Below are positions 6,619 through 14,743 of a stretch of 26,633 nt of DNA, piece by piece. The stretch lies in NCBI GenBank assembly GCA_937958685.1, contig CALGNF010000084.1, forward strand, positions 1 to 26,633. The letters are read 5' to 3'. Source of the DNA: an uncultured Caryophanales bacterium (GTDB taxonomy: Bacteria > Bacillota_I > Bacilli_A > Izemoplasmatales > Hujiaoplasmataceae). Position numbers and translations under genes: made by a program. How positions within the stretch are numbered: position 1 is the first letter of the stretch; each line of letters starts with the position of its first letter. The notes beneath the pieces were generated by a model. It searched no databases, had not been told where the DNA came from, and saw nothing but the letters and a program-made list of their open reading frames with translations.

Positions 6619-8718
6619 ATGGAAAAAGACACACGCAAATTCTATTGCTATCTCGATGATTTCGACGAACTGACGATCATCATCCCGCTTTGCAACTACC
6701 GGGATAAGGCAACCTTCAAGTTGTACGGCAACGATGAAATCATCGATCTCACCATCAGAGAGCGGATCGACCTCAAGGATGAGATCAAACTTGTCTGTGC
6801 TTTTTCCGCCTATATCGAGCTCAGGATGATCTATCACGTGATTTCCGATCTCGAGGAGAAATCGGAGCTCTATACCGGCAAGATCGTCCGCACCGACCTC
6901 TTCGACAACATCTACTACTATAAAAAAACCGATTTGGGAGTCACCTATACCAAAGAGGCAACAAAGTTCAAGATTTGGACACCGGTTGCCAAATACGTCC
7001 ATTTGCATCTCGTCTATCCAAATGGCGAGGGCGAGCTGCGACCCATGCTTTATACCAACGCCGGAGTTTGGCGACTGCTGATCGACGGCGATCTCGAAGG
7101 CGTTCGCTATCGCTATCATGTCTACGTGAACGGCAAGGAACAGATCGTCACCGATCCCTATGCGATCGCCAGCACGGCCAACGGCGACTTCAACTATGTG
7201 ATCGACAAGGCGAAACTGCGCCCGTTCAACCACGGATCCCCGTTCACCGGTGGCTACTCGGAGGCGATCGTCTATGAGATGAATGTCCGGGACTTCTCGA
7301 TGGACGAGACCGTGCCGTTCGTCAACCGCGGCAAATACCTGGGCGTTATCGAATCGGGTCTGCAAACCCAAGGGGGCAATCCGGCCGGATTGGACTATTT
7401 GAAGCTGCTTGGCATCACCCACGTGCAACTGATGCCGATCGCCGATTTCGGCGGCGTTGATGAGACCAACCCCGACTTTCGCTACAACTGGGGCTACAAC
7501 CCCGAACAATTCTTCGTCCCCGAAGGCTGGTACTCGACTGACCCCAGTGACCCTTACAAGCGCATCAACGAACTTCGGGAAATGGTCGACACCCTCCATG
7601 AGCACGGCATCAGCGTCGTCATGGACGTGGTCTACAATCATGTCTATGACGCCCTGCGTTTCCCCTTCGAGAAACTCGTTCCCGGCTATGCCTACCATGT
7701 GGACAAGGAAGGCATCTATACCGATTTCTCCGGCTGCAAGAACGATCTCGCCACCCACCGGAAAATGGTCAGGAAACTGATCATCGAGTCGGCATTGCAC
7801 TGGATCCAGGAATACAAAATCGATGGTTTCCGTTTCGATTTGATGGGGCTCATCGATTTCGAGACGATGAACGAACTCCGGCAGGAACTCCATGAGATCA
7901 GCGACCATCTGCTCGTCTACGGCGAAGGCTGGCGCATGCACTCCTCCAACCTGGCCGACCGCATGGCGCACATGCGCAACAAAAACGTCCTTTACACGAT
8001 CGGCTTTTTCAATGACACCTTCCGCGAGGCGATCAAGGGCAAGACCTTCGAACCCAAGGCGAGGGGGTACGCCACCGGCGACCCCGCCAACGCCGACCTG
8101 GTGGCGGAGCTTGTGCTTGGCAGCGCCAAGAACCGTTTCATGTTCAAGTATGCCACCCAATCGATCAACTATGTCGAATGCCACGACAACATGACGTTCT
8201 TCGACAAGGCGATGATGATCAACCAGGATCCCCGAACCGCCAAACGCGAGCAGAAATTGGCCACGGCGATGGTGCTCCTTTCCCAGGGTGTGCCCTTCCT
8301 GCACATGGGGCAGGAGTTTTACCGCACGAAGATGAACGAGGACAACACCTACCAGTCCGGCGATGAGATCAACAAGATCCACTGGAGCGCCATCGACGAG
8401 AATCTGGGCGACATTGAATTCATCGCGAAACTCATCGCGATCCGCAAGCGTTATCCCTGTTTCCGGCTGCGGTCCAGTTCCGAGCTCACCCAGTTTGCCG
8501 AGACGATCGTTCTGGCCTCGAGATCGCTTCTTGTGCATTACAACGACAAATGCAACCTGCTGATCGTCTTCAAGCCGCAGGATACCCGCGAGACGATCGT
8601 CATTCCCGAAAGCTACGGACTCCAACTGACCTCGGCGACCCACTATGAACCGGGCACGGACGGAAGTTATCGCCTCCGCGAACTCGGAACCTACATCTTC
8701 ACCAAGGAAGGCATGTGA
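6619..8718 (+). CDS. pulA: Type I pullulanase (GH13 debranching enzyme)
   Basis: The 699-residue protein has an N-terminal beta domain (1-110), a CBM48-like region (TKFKIWTPVAKYVHLHL, about 115-200) and a GH13 catalytic barrel. The type I pullulanase motif YNWGYNP is at residues 289-295. Catalytic residues fit GH13: nucleophile Asp407 in GFRFDLMG, acid/base Glu436 in YGEGW and Asp523 in ECHDN. It hydrolyses alpha-1,6 links in pullulan, glycogen or branched dextrins. There is no signal peptide, so it probably acts on intracellular glycogen or imported dextrins. It follows cca by three bases and overlaps the next start. Confidence 0.95.
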   Translation: MEKDTRKFYCYLDDFDELTIIIPLCNYRDKATFKLYGNDEIIDLTIRERIDLKDEIKLVCAFSAYIELRMIYHVISDLEEKSELYTGKIVRTDLFDNIYYYKKTDLGVTYTKEATKFKIWTPVAKYVHLHLVYPNGEGELRPMLYTNAGVWRLLIDGDLEGVRYRYHVYVNGKEQIVTDPYAIASTANGDFNYVIDKAKLRPFNHGSPFTGGYSEAIVYEMNVRDFSMDETVPFVNRGKYLGVIESGLQTQGGNPAGLDYLKLLGITHVQLMPIADFGGVDETNPDFRYNWGYNPEQFFVPEGWYSTDPSDPYKRINELREMVDTLHEHGISVVMDVVYNHVYDALRFPFEKLVPGYAYHVDKEGIYTDFSGCKNDLATHRKMVRKLIIESALHWIQEYKIDGFRFDLMGLIDFETMNELRQELHEISDHLLVYGEGWRMHSSNLADRMAHMRNKNVLYTIGFFNDTFREAIKGKTFEPKARGYATGDPANADLVAELVLGSAKNRFMFKYATQSINYVECHDNMTFFDKAMMINQDPRTAKREQKLATAMVLLSQGVPFLHMGQEFYRTKMNEDNTYQSGDEINKIHWSAIDENLGDIEFIAKLIAIRKRYPCFRLRSSSELTQFAETIVLASRSLLVHYNDKCNLLIVFKPQDTRETIVIPESYGLQLTSATHYEPGTDGSYRLRELGTYIFTKEGM

Positions 8719-9653
8719 CCACCATGAATTTCGAAGTCGGCCAAAAATACGACTTTTACGGCAAAGTCGAGAACATCAACCCCTCGACCTACGACACCTA
8801 CGCCGTCAATGTGACCAACGAGGACGGCGAGAGCCTGGTCGTGAGACTCGACAAGGATGTCAGGATCTCCCTCAACAAAATCTACCATTTCCAAACGGAG
8901 GCTGTCCTGTTCAAGGACAAGGTCCATCTACTGGCATCAAGCGCCGTCATCATCGGCGAGATCAAGCTGGACGATGACGAGAAAGAGCGGCTATTGAGGA
9001 TCTTCTATCACTACGCCCCTGTCAATCTCGGCCAGATCCGCAAAGGCATCGAACAGCGTCTGGAGACCATCGCCAACCCCGTCGTGAAGGCGATCACGGG
9101 AAAGATCTATGCGGAATACAAAGACGAGTTCTTCATGTTTCCGGCCGCCACGAAATTCCATCACGCCTATATCTCCGGTCTTGCCTACCACACCCATTCG
9201 ATGCTCGAACTGGCGGAAGGTTTCCTGAAGGTCTATCCCTTCCTGTCGGCCGATCTCGTCTACGCCGGCGTGATCCTCCACGACGTCGCCAAGATCCTTG
9301 AATTTGACTCCTACGAAGGCAGTGAATACACGATCAAGGGACGGCTTGTCGGCCATATCACGATGGGAGCCAACCTTATCGACCGCGCCGCGCGCGAACT
9401 CGGATTCGGGAAGACGGAAGAGGCGCTGCTTCTCGAACATATCATGATCAGCCATCATTACTACGGGAATTACGGCTCGCCGAAACGACCAAACATCGCC
9501 GAGGCGCTGATCATCCATTTTCTCGACAACATCGATTCCAAGGTCTGTGTCCTCGGCGAGGAACTCGATCTGATCGTTGCCGGCGACCTGACCGGCCCCA
9601 TCGGCGTTTTGGACAGGGAAAGATACTACAAACACAAATTGTCGCAAGATTGA
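8715..9653 (+). CDS. yhaM: YhaM-type 3'-5' exoribonuclease (OB-fold plus HD domain)
   Basis: The 312-residue protein has an N-terminal OB-fold nucleic-acid-binding domain (about 1-90) and an HD phosphohydrolase domain. Metal ligands are visible in FHHAYISGLAYHTHS, the HD pair His189-Asp190 (ILHDVAKILEFD), GHITMGANLI and EHIMISHHYYGNYGSPKRPN, and the domain closes with HFLDNIDSK. YhaM enzymes degrade RNA from the 3' end with Mn2+ and are typical of Bacillota. GTG 8715 overlaps the pulA stop (GTGA). An ATG at 8724 is an equally possible start, since the AAGGAAGG site at 8704-8711 is three and twelve bases away respectively. Confidence 0.9.
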   Translation: MTTMNFEVGQKYDFYGKVENINPSTYDTYAVNVTNEDGESLVVRLDKDVRISLNKIYHFQTEAVLFKDKVHLLASSAVIIGEIKLDDDEKERLLRIFYHYAPVNLGQIRKGIEQRLETIANPVVKAITGKIYAEYKDEFFMFPAATKFHHAYISGLAYHTHSMLELAEGFLKVYPFLSADLVYAGVILHDVAKILEFDSYEGSEYTIKGRLVGHITMGANLIDRAARELGFGKTEEALLLEHIMISHHYYGNYGSPKRPNIAEALIIHFLDNIDSKVCVLGEELDLIVAGDLTGPIGVLDRERYYKHKLSQD

Positions 9654-9666
9654 GAAGGTGGCACTC

Positions 9667-10215
9667 ATGAAGGATGTAGCCGTCATCTACAAGACCGTCT
9701 ATGGCTCGACCGAAAAATACGCCGCCTGGATCGCCGGCGAGCTGCAAGCCGACCTGTACAAGCTTGAAGATATCGACATCGCAACCCTTGAGAACTACCG
9801 TCACCTTGTCTTTGGCGCGCCCATGTTCGCCCTGCGCCGGTTTCCCCGGCGCCGCATCGTGATGTTGCTTCGCGATGATCCGGAAAAACATCTCTTCATT
9901 TTCGGTGTCGCGCTCGGCATCATCGTCTTCCATGGCGATGCCCGCCTGGCTTTTCTGGAAAGGCTGCCTGAGGATGTCAGGCCGAGGGTCCGATTCTTCA
10001 CCTATTCCGGAGCGATCGACTACCACCGCCTAAGACCGGGCCATCGCCTCATCCTTCACTTTCTCTACCGCCATCTGCGGCGGATCGTCCCCTCGAAACG
10101 GGACGAACAGACGCAGAAGTTCTTCGACTCCTACGGAATTGCGGCCGACTTCACCGACCTGAAGGCGACCGCCAGTCTTATTGAAGCGTGCCGCCAACTG
10201 ATAAAAAAACCCTGA
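9667..10215 (+). CDS. Flavodoxin-domain protein
   Basis: The 182-residue protein begins with a strand and the FMN-phosphate loop KTVYGSTEKYA, matching the T-x-[YF]-G-[ST]-T pattern of flavodoxins. The next core strand, HLVFGAPMFALRRFPRR, corresponds to the 50s loop, and LFIFGVALG is the central strand. It resembles the Flavodoxin_5/HemG-like group of menaquinone-linked flavodoxin-like oxidases, but the substrate cannot be told from sequence. The C-terminal third is rich in Arg/His. GAGAAGGTGG precedes the ATG at 9667. It is the last gene of the cca operon and ends at a strong terminator. Confidence 0.8.
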   Translation: MKDVAVIYKTVYGSTEKYAAWIAGELQADLYKLEDIDIATLENYRHLVFGAPMFALRRFPRRRIVMLLRDDPEKHLFIFGVALGIIVFHGDARLAFLERLPEDVRPRVRFFTYSGAIDYHRLRPGHRLILHFLYRHLRRIVPSKRDEQTQKFFDSYGIAADFTDLKATASLIEACRQLIKKP

Positions 10216-10245
10216 GAGCGATTTCTCAGGGTTTCTTAATTTTGG
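10204..10245. terminator. Bidirectional terminator between the flavodoxin and foldase genes
   Basis: AAACCCTGAGA (10207-10217) and TCTCAGGGTTT (10224-10234) pair perfectly around a six-base loop, with an A-run before and a T-rich stretch after. It serves both convergent genes. Confidence 0.9.
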
Positions 10246-10252
10246 TGATTGG

Positions 10253-13200
10253 TTATTCGTTGTCGAACTTGCCGTAGATCGCCCAGTAGTAGGCATCGCG
10301 GGTGTCGACGAGCATCTGGACCATCTCCGCCTGGGTCTGGACATGATAGTCGGTCGCCTTGAAGTTGCCGATTGCCAAACGGTCGGCCTGGTTCATGTTG
10401 ATGGTGCCCAAAACGTACAAGTTTGCCACGAGATCGCTGGCATACCGGCCGATCGCGGTTCTGAGGTTGGCGGGGATCTTGGGGATCGTGAAACCGTATT
10501 TCGCTTCCACCCCGGCCTCGGTCAAATCATAGAACTGGTCGTAGAAGTAATACTCGGCATAGAGCTGCAGTTGCGCCAGCGTCGGTTTGCCGGAGGCATT
10601 CACGGCAGCGGGATCATATACCGGGTTTTCCGGATCGCTTTCGGCAAACGCCGCGCTCGGCTGGGTGAAGTAATCGCCTTTGGTTCCCAAGATGAGATGA
10701 TTGCCGAAGGAAGTGGCCACAAGACCCGACATCATCTGGGTGTTGCTGAGGTTCTGCGGCAGATTGTACTCGTCATAGAGCGCCTTGAGTGCAGCGACGA
10801 ACTCCGGCACCAATTCGCCGGCAACGCCGTATTCGCCGAAGTACTCGAGCGAATGCTTCTTGTCTTCGTCATCGGTCTCATTGAGTTCCTGAACGAGGAT
10901 GAAGATGCCTTTCTGCTTGAATTCTCCCCACGTCTCGTTGTCTCTGGTGGCGTTGGCGTAAGCCGAGGCCAGAGTCGTGAGTGTCTTGGTCTCGTCGGTG
11001 AGATAATCCATGATCGCACTCTCGAGCGAAGCCAGAAGCGCCGTGAAGTCATCAGCTTCGGCGGGAGTTAGACCCGCGAGGTAATCGTTGTAGTCATCGG
11101 GACGGTCGTTCTCGTCGAAATCGAAGAAGATCAGCAAATGGGTGACATAGAGGCTGAAATAATTGTCGTAATACTCCTCGAGCTTCGGATAGATGAGATC
11201 GATGAGCTCATATTGGTCGATCGTTTCCTTGACGATGTAAGCCTGCAAGGAGGAAACCACGGCGTCCTCCAAGAGATCGGTTTCCGACTTCGCGCCCTTG
11301 AACTGGAGATAGATGTACTCGTTGAAGGACGCATAGGGGAATTCCATGCCATAAGCCGCGTAGAGCGACTGGAGATACGGATAATAGTCCTTGACCGACT
11401 CCACGTAGCTGAGGAGACTGACCATCCGTTCGGATTTGTTTCGGAGGAGATTCTTTTCAGTGCCGAAGACATTTTCGAAGTAAGAGGTCGCGAGGAGTTC
11501 CTTGAACTGGGAAGCATACATCACGTACAAGGCGGGATTTTTCGTCATCGCGTAGGAGAACAGCTCATCAGCGGTGATCTCGATCGCCTCGTCTTCCGCT
11601 CCGGGACGGCCGGATAGCGTGGCGAACAGGCGTTTGTGGCCTTTCGTCTTGTGGTCGTAACTGGCATAGGTGTTGTGGTATTCCAAACCGATCAGATAGT
11701 CATAGATCTGGAAATCATATTTTTCGCGGAGTTTTGTGAGGTAGGTATTGATGGTCGTGGTCGCGGTCGATGCCGTCATTTTTTCCTCGACCAGTTTCAA
11801 GAGCAGTTCCTGATACAAATCATCGTCGTCGAGAATCGTCTTGAAGGGTATCTCCGTGTCCGCGCTCGGTTCCGCCGGCACGGTCGCGCCATCGGCCAGC
11901 ACCGTGACCGTGATCTTGCCGGAACGGACGCGGCTGTTGAAGGTGATCCGGTAGGTCATTTCGACCTGGGTGTCAACGGAAGGTTTCGTCACGACGCCGG
12001 CACCGGTGATGACGCTGGTGTTGGCCGAGGACCAGACGATGGTGGAACCGTACCAACTCGCTGTCATCGGGGTGATCTTGTCGCCAATGGTGAGAGGGAT
12101 CCGGATCTGGGACTCGATGTGGTCAAGCATCAGTTCTTCGTATGCGGCTTTGTCGTCGTCCTGGGTAAGCTTGAAAACCATGAAGTGATACGTGGAGTTG
12201 GACATTAAGAAACTTCTGGCGGTGGTAGTGTATCTTATGAGTAACTCGTTGTCCAGATCCAGCGTCTTGAACATGTAGGTCGCCAAGCCGGTCTGCACCT
12301 TGTTCACGTCCGCAAAGGCAAAGCTGAGATCATCATTGTCATGCTCGGTGAGTTCAGCGATCGATAAGCCTTCCGGAAGCAAAGCCCGGTAATCGCCGTA
12401 GACATAGTTGTACATCTGGACATATTTTTGCAGCACGGCCTCGTCGGAGAGTTCCGCCGTATTGTGGAGTGTGGCTTTGGAAACGGCCGTGATCGGGGCA
12501 TATACCTTGTTCACGTACAAACCCGAACTGGCGGTGACGTCGTTTTGTTCGGTGTCGTAGATTTTGCCATCCTTGTCGATCGTATAGACGATGGTTTCGG
12601 AAGCGTCCTTGACGACGGCATCCTCTTCTTGATCGAAGGGATCGGCTTTGGATACGGTATAATAGAATGTGTTGGCTTCCTTGTAGGCTTCGGCGGCCAC
12701 GATGTCGTCATGGATCAGTGCCGCCTCGACGACGACTTCCTCATCGGTGTCGATCAGGTTGCCGTCTTCGTCAAGCGTGTATTCGTTGTCGTCCTCATCG
12801 ACGTAGATCTCGCCCTCGCCAAGGGTGTAGACGATTTCCTCCGCGAGATTGAGGATATTCATCTCTTCGTCGAAGTAGAAAGGCTCGACAGTCTTGTAAG
12901 CTTCGACAAGGTTCTCTTCATCATCGAATAGCAGCTCCCGGTTGTAGTAATAGCCAAGGTATTCCCGGAGCGACTCGGCGTTGTAGTCCATGATGTTGAA
13001 TTTCTGCATGACCGCCCTGGCATCGGCAGCGCTGGTGAACCTGATCCGGACGGCTTTGATGTCGCCAAAGGTTTTGTTCAGAAATTCCCTAGCGATCATG
13101 AGATCCGTGATCGAGCCGTCGGTTGCCATGGTTTCCCGGACATACATGTCGCGGACCAGCACCAAAGCGGCATATTCGGCTTCGTTGCCGTCATAGCCGG

Positions 13201-13609
13201 AAAGCACCATATTGAGTTTGAAGTCATTGTCATACTGCGTCCGCTGCTCATCGCTGAATTCGGCAATGGCATCCGGATCGGCGGTTCCATATTTCAGTTT
13301 CAGGATTTTCTCGGCGACCATCTCGTCCGTGACCTGATCAAAATAGTCGGTCAGAAGGGCCGTGTCGACCATGAAAAGGAGCTGTTGCAGGCCGTCGTTG
13401 ACCTTCATCTCCTCGTATAGTTCCTTGTTGGTGATCGAATACTTGACTTTGCCCTGTTCATCGAGCCGTTCATAAAAGATGCCGTCAGGGTCACTCAAAG
13501 ACGGGTAGCGAGTGTTGCCCGTCGTGAAGGCGACGATGACAGCGGAAGCGACGACAGTGATCAGGATGCCGAAGACGATGATGACTTTTTTTGTCAGTAG
13601 ATTATTCAT
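10253..13609 (-). CDS. Giant membrane-anchored PrsA/parvulin-like foldase
   Basis: The 1118-residue protein has an N-terminal signal anchor (about 8-30, no lipobox Cys). Residues 55-170 resemble the SurA/PrsA N-terminal chaperone domain (ITNKELYEEM, VTDEMVAEKILKLKYG). KAVRIRFTSAADARAVMQKF and YHFMVFKLTQDDDKAAYEEL look like the first and last strands of a diverged parvulin module. Residues ~505-577 look like an atypical bacterial Ig domain (VWSSANTSVITGAGVV). A second SurA-like segment (EITADELFSYAM) then leads to a clearer parvulin-like module at ~820-977 (THLLIFFDF, FGEYGVAGELVPEFVAALKAL, ATSFGNHLIL). PrsA itself is ~300 residues. AAGGAG precedes the ATG. Family assignment rests on pattern recognition; isomerase activity is unproven. 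Confidence 0.65.
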   Translation of the reverse strand: MNNLLTKKVIIVFGILITVVASAVIVAFTTGNTRYPSLSDPDGIFYERLDEQGKVKYSITNKELYEEMKVNDGLQQLLFMVDTALLTDYFDQVTDEMVAEKILKLKYGTADPDAIAEFSDEQRTQYDNDFKLNMVLSGYDGNEAEYAALVLVRDMYVRETMATDGSITDLMIAREFLNKTFGDIKAVRIRFTSAADARAVMQKFNIMDYNAESLREYLGYYYNRELLFDDEENLVEAYKTVEPFYFDEEMNILNLAEEIVYTLGEGEIYVDEDDNEYTLDEDGNLIDTDEEVVVEAALIHDDIVAAEAYKEANTFYYTVSKADPFDQEEDAVVKDASETIVYTIDKDGKIYDTEQNDVTASSGLYVNKVYAPITAVSKATLHNTAELSDEAVLQKYVQMYNYVYGDYRALLPEGLSIAELTEHDNDDLSFAFADVNKVQTGLATYMFKTLDLDNELLIRYTTTARSFLMSNSTYHFMVFKLTQDDDKAAYEELMLDHIESQIRIPLTIGDKITPMTASWYGSTIVWSSANTSVITGAGVVTKPSVDTQVEMTYRITFNSRVRSGKITVTVLADGATVPAEPSADTEIPFKTILDDDDLYQELLLKLVEEKMTASTATTTINTYLTKLREKYDFQIYDYLIGLEYHNTYASYDHKTKGHKRLFATLSGRPGAEDEAIEITADELFSYAMTKNPALYVMYASQFKELLATSYFENVFGTEKNLLRNKSERMVSLLSYVESVKDYYPYLQSLYAAYGMEFPYASFNEYIYLQFKGAKSETDLLEDAVVSSLQAYIVKETIDQYELIDLIYPKLEEYYDNYFSLYVTHLLIFFDFDENDRPDDYNDYLAGLTPAEADDFTALLASLESAIMDYLTDETKTLTTLASAYANATRDNETWGEFKQKGIFILVQELNETDDEDKKHSLEYFGEYGVAGELVPEFVAALKALYDEYNLPQNLSNTQMMSGLVATSFGNHLILGTKGDYFTQPSAAFAESDPENPVYDPAAVNASGKPTLAQLQLYAEYYFYDQFYDLTEAGVEAKYGFTIPKIPANLRTAIGRYASDLVANLYVLGTINMNQADRLAIGNFKATDYHVQTQAEMVQMLVDTRDAYYWAIYGKFDNE

Positions 13610-13642
13610 GTGGTTCCACTCCTTAACGAATTTGCACTACTT

Positions 13643-13671
13643 ATGATACCATTTTTTATTTTTAAAAACAA
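13643..13671 (-). promoter_or_regulatory. Promoter of the foldase gene
   Basis: On the minus strand TTGTTT (13666-13671) and TATCAT (13643-13648) are spaced by 17 bases, with an A/T-rich spacer. The element lies about 35 bases upstream of the foldase start codon. Confidence 0.55.
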
Positions 13672-13795
13672 CATTTAAATTTTGAGTTTTGCGTGTCGGT
13701 CGCCCCAGGCGGCGATTTGACGCATTGTAAGGCCGCAACCCGCCTGTTTTCGGGGTGCATTTCCTCCGATTATCACAAAAATGCCCTCAATGTCC
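13672..13795. other. Intergenic stretch between divergent promoters, no gene seen
   Basis: It contains short GC-rich inverted repeats, for example TCGCC/GGCGA around 13699-13720 and CCCG/CGGG around 13739-13756. No open frame, RNA gene or known motif is recognised. It could hold sites for regulators of the two divergent units. Confidence 0.4.
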
Positions 13796-13824
13796 TTGAC
13801 AAAAGCAAACCTAGATAATATAAT
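13796..13824 (+). promoter_or_regulatory. Consensus sigma-A promoter of the c-di-GMP riboswitch operon
   Basis: TTGACA (13796-13801) and TATAAT (13819-13824) are both perfect and lie exactly 17 bases apart. Transcription should begin near 13830-13831, at the very 5' edge of the aptamer. Such a strong promoter suggests that control is exerted mainly after initiation, by the riboswitch. Confidence 0.85.
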
Positions 13825-13825
13825 A

Positions 13826-13903
13826 GGCCCGTAAATAGCAAAACTAACGAAAGTTAGTGACGCAAAGCTATAGGGCCTTCGATAAGATGGTAGCCAGTTG
13901 CCG
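13826..13903 (+). ncRNA. Cyclic di-GMP-I riboswitch (GEMM-I)
   Basis: The conserved core is clear. TAGCAAAAC leads into a helix ACTAAC/GTTAGT (13843-13848/13853-13858) capped by a GAAA tetraloop. Then comes the hallmark GTGACGCAAAGCTATAGGG (from 13857), with ATAGC (13835-13839) pairing GCTAT (13867-13871), and the tetraloop-receptor arm ending in GGTAGCCAGTTGCCG (13889-13903). GEMM-I aptamers bind c-di-GMP and control motility, adhesion and c-di-GMP enzymes. A terminator follows directly and shares bases with the aptamer's 3' strand, which suggests transcriptional control. All four genes to 25312 lie downstream, including two GGDEF/EAL proteins. Confidence 0.93.
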
Positions 13904-13930
13904 TTGTCTTTGAGACGAGGGCGTTTTTTT
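13900..13930 (+). terminator. Riboswitch expression-platform terminator
   Basis: GCC (13900-13902) and TTGTCT (13904-13909) pair with AGACGA (13913-13918) and GGC (13920-13922) around a TTG loop with one G-G mismatch, followed by seven T. The basal GCC is also the 3' strand of the aptamer's closing helix (TTGCCG), so the two structures compete. Ligand binding should therefore disfavour termination, giving an ON switch (inference). Confidence 0.75.
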
Positions 13931-13973
13931 ATTTCCCGGGCGGGTAAATGGAAAACGACTCTTGCAGGACGAT

Positions 13974-13993
13974 GGCTTTTTTATTCAAAAGCC
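13974..13993 (+). other. Short perfect hairpin in the operon leader
   Basis: GGCTTTT and AAAAGCC pair perfectly around TTATTC, between the riboswitch terminator and the first gene. There is no T-run after it, so it is not a terminator. It may be an mRNA stability or processing element (speculative). Confidence 0.4.
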
Positions 13994-14015
13994 TGAATCT
14001 GACTCGTGATCTGCC

Positions 14016-14732
14016 ATGAAAGAAGTGGTGAGGATGCAAGCCAAGGAATTGCGAAGAAAAATGCTGCTCTCGCTGGCGTTGCTGGTCTTTTCCCTATGCC
14101 TGTTCGTCTTCTCCAGCTACGCTTGGTTCACCGGCAAGTTCTCCGAATGGCTGAATGCCGAAGTCGGTTTCGTCGATGTGGACATGCTCGTCTATTTCGA
14201 GGATGATGTCCTCGGATTGGTGCCGGCGGATGATGTTCCCGACGCCAAGGTGGAGATCACCACCGGCGTCTACAAGCCCGGCATCTACGAGATCAACATC
14301 ATCAGCAACCAAAGCGCCAACTACTTCGAGGATTTTCGCCTGAAACTGGAAATCAAGAGCAATGTCGACACTTACTTCCGCATCAAGATCTACGAGCAGC
14401 TGACGCTGACCTATCTCAATTATGATAATTCGATCACCGAACTGTCCGTCCTCATCGACGGCTTTATGCCTTTCAATTATGAACTTGACAACTGGCACGA
14501 CAACCGGGAAATCGACAACTATCTCTATTATAAGAATCCCGTCAGGCGCGTCGGTGTCGACGATCCTCTGGAGATTTGGCTGATCAGCGAATACTTCGAG
14601 GGTCAGAACTTTGCCAATTATTCCTTGGGTTACTCCCTGCAGATCGCCTTTTCGGTGGAAGCCATCCAGGCGCATCAGGGACCGGACAAAGTCTGGGGCC
14701 TCACCGAGACGCCCTGGGGAACTACGTGGTAG
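14016..14732 (+). CDS. TasA/camelysin-like secreted protein with YAWFT-type signal
   Basis: The 238-residue protein has a basic N-terminus and a hydrophobic segment (MLLSLALLVFSLCLFVFSS) ending in SYAWFTGKFSEWLNAEVG. The YAWFT motif at the end of the signal is typical of SipW-dependent TasA-like fibre proteins and camelysin relatives of Bacillota. The mature part is acidic and beta-rich (YKPGIYEINIISNQS, RIKIYEQLTLTYLNYD), consistent with a TasA-like sandwich, but clear homology is limited to the signal. It ends in DKVWGLTETPWGTTW, similar to the end of the next protein. ATG 14016 lacks a good ribosome site; ATG 14034, preceded by GAAGTGG, is a plausible alternative. It is the first gene behind the riboswitch. 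Confidence 0.6.
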   Translation: MKEVVRMQAKELRRKMLLSLALLVFSLCLFVFSSYAWFTGKFSEWLNAEVGFVDVDMLVYFEDDVLGLVPADDVPDAKVEITTGVYKPGIYEINIISNQSANYFEDFRLKLEIKSNVDTYFRIKIYEQLTLTYLNYDNSITELSVLIDGFMPFNYELDNWHDNREIDNYLYYKNPVRRVGVDDPLEIWLISEYFEGQNFANYSLGYSLQIAFSVEAIQAHQGPDKVWGLTETPWGTTW

Positions 14733-14743
14733 GAGGTGCGAAC

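Noticed and set aside
6601..8643. 680-codon open frame on the minus strand
   Set aside because: It lies entirely opposite pulA, which has all GH13 motifs. Its product is compositionally odd (rich in Val, Asp, Gly, His) and it has no ribosome site; it is a shadow caused by GC-biased codon use.
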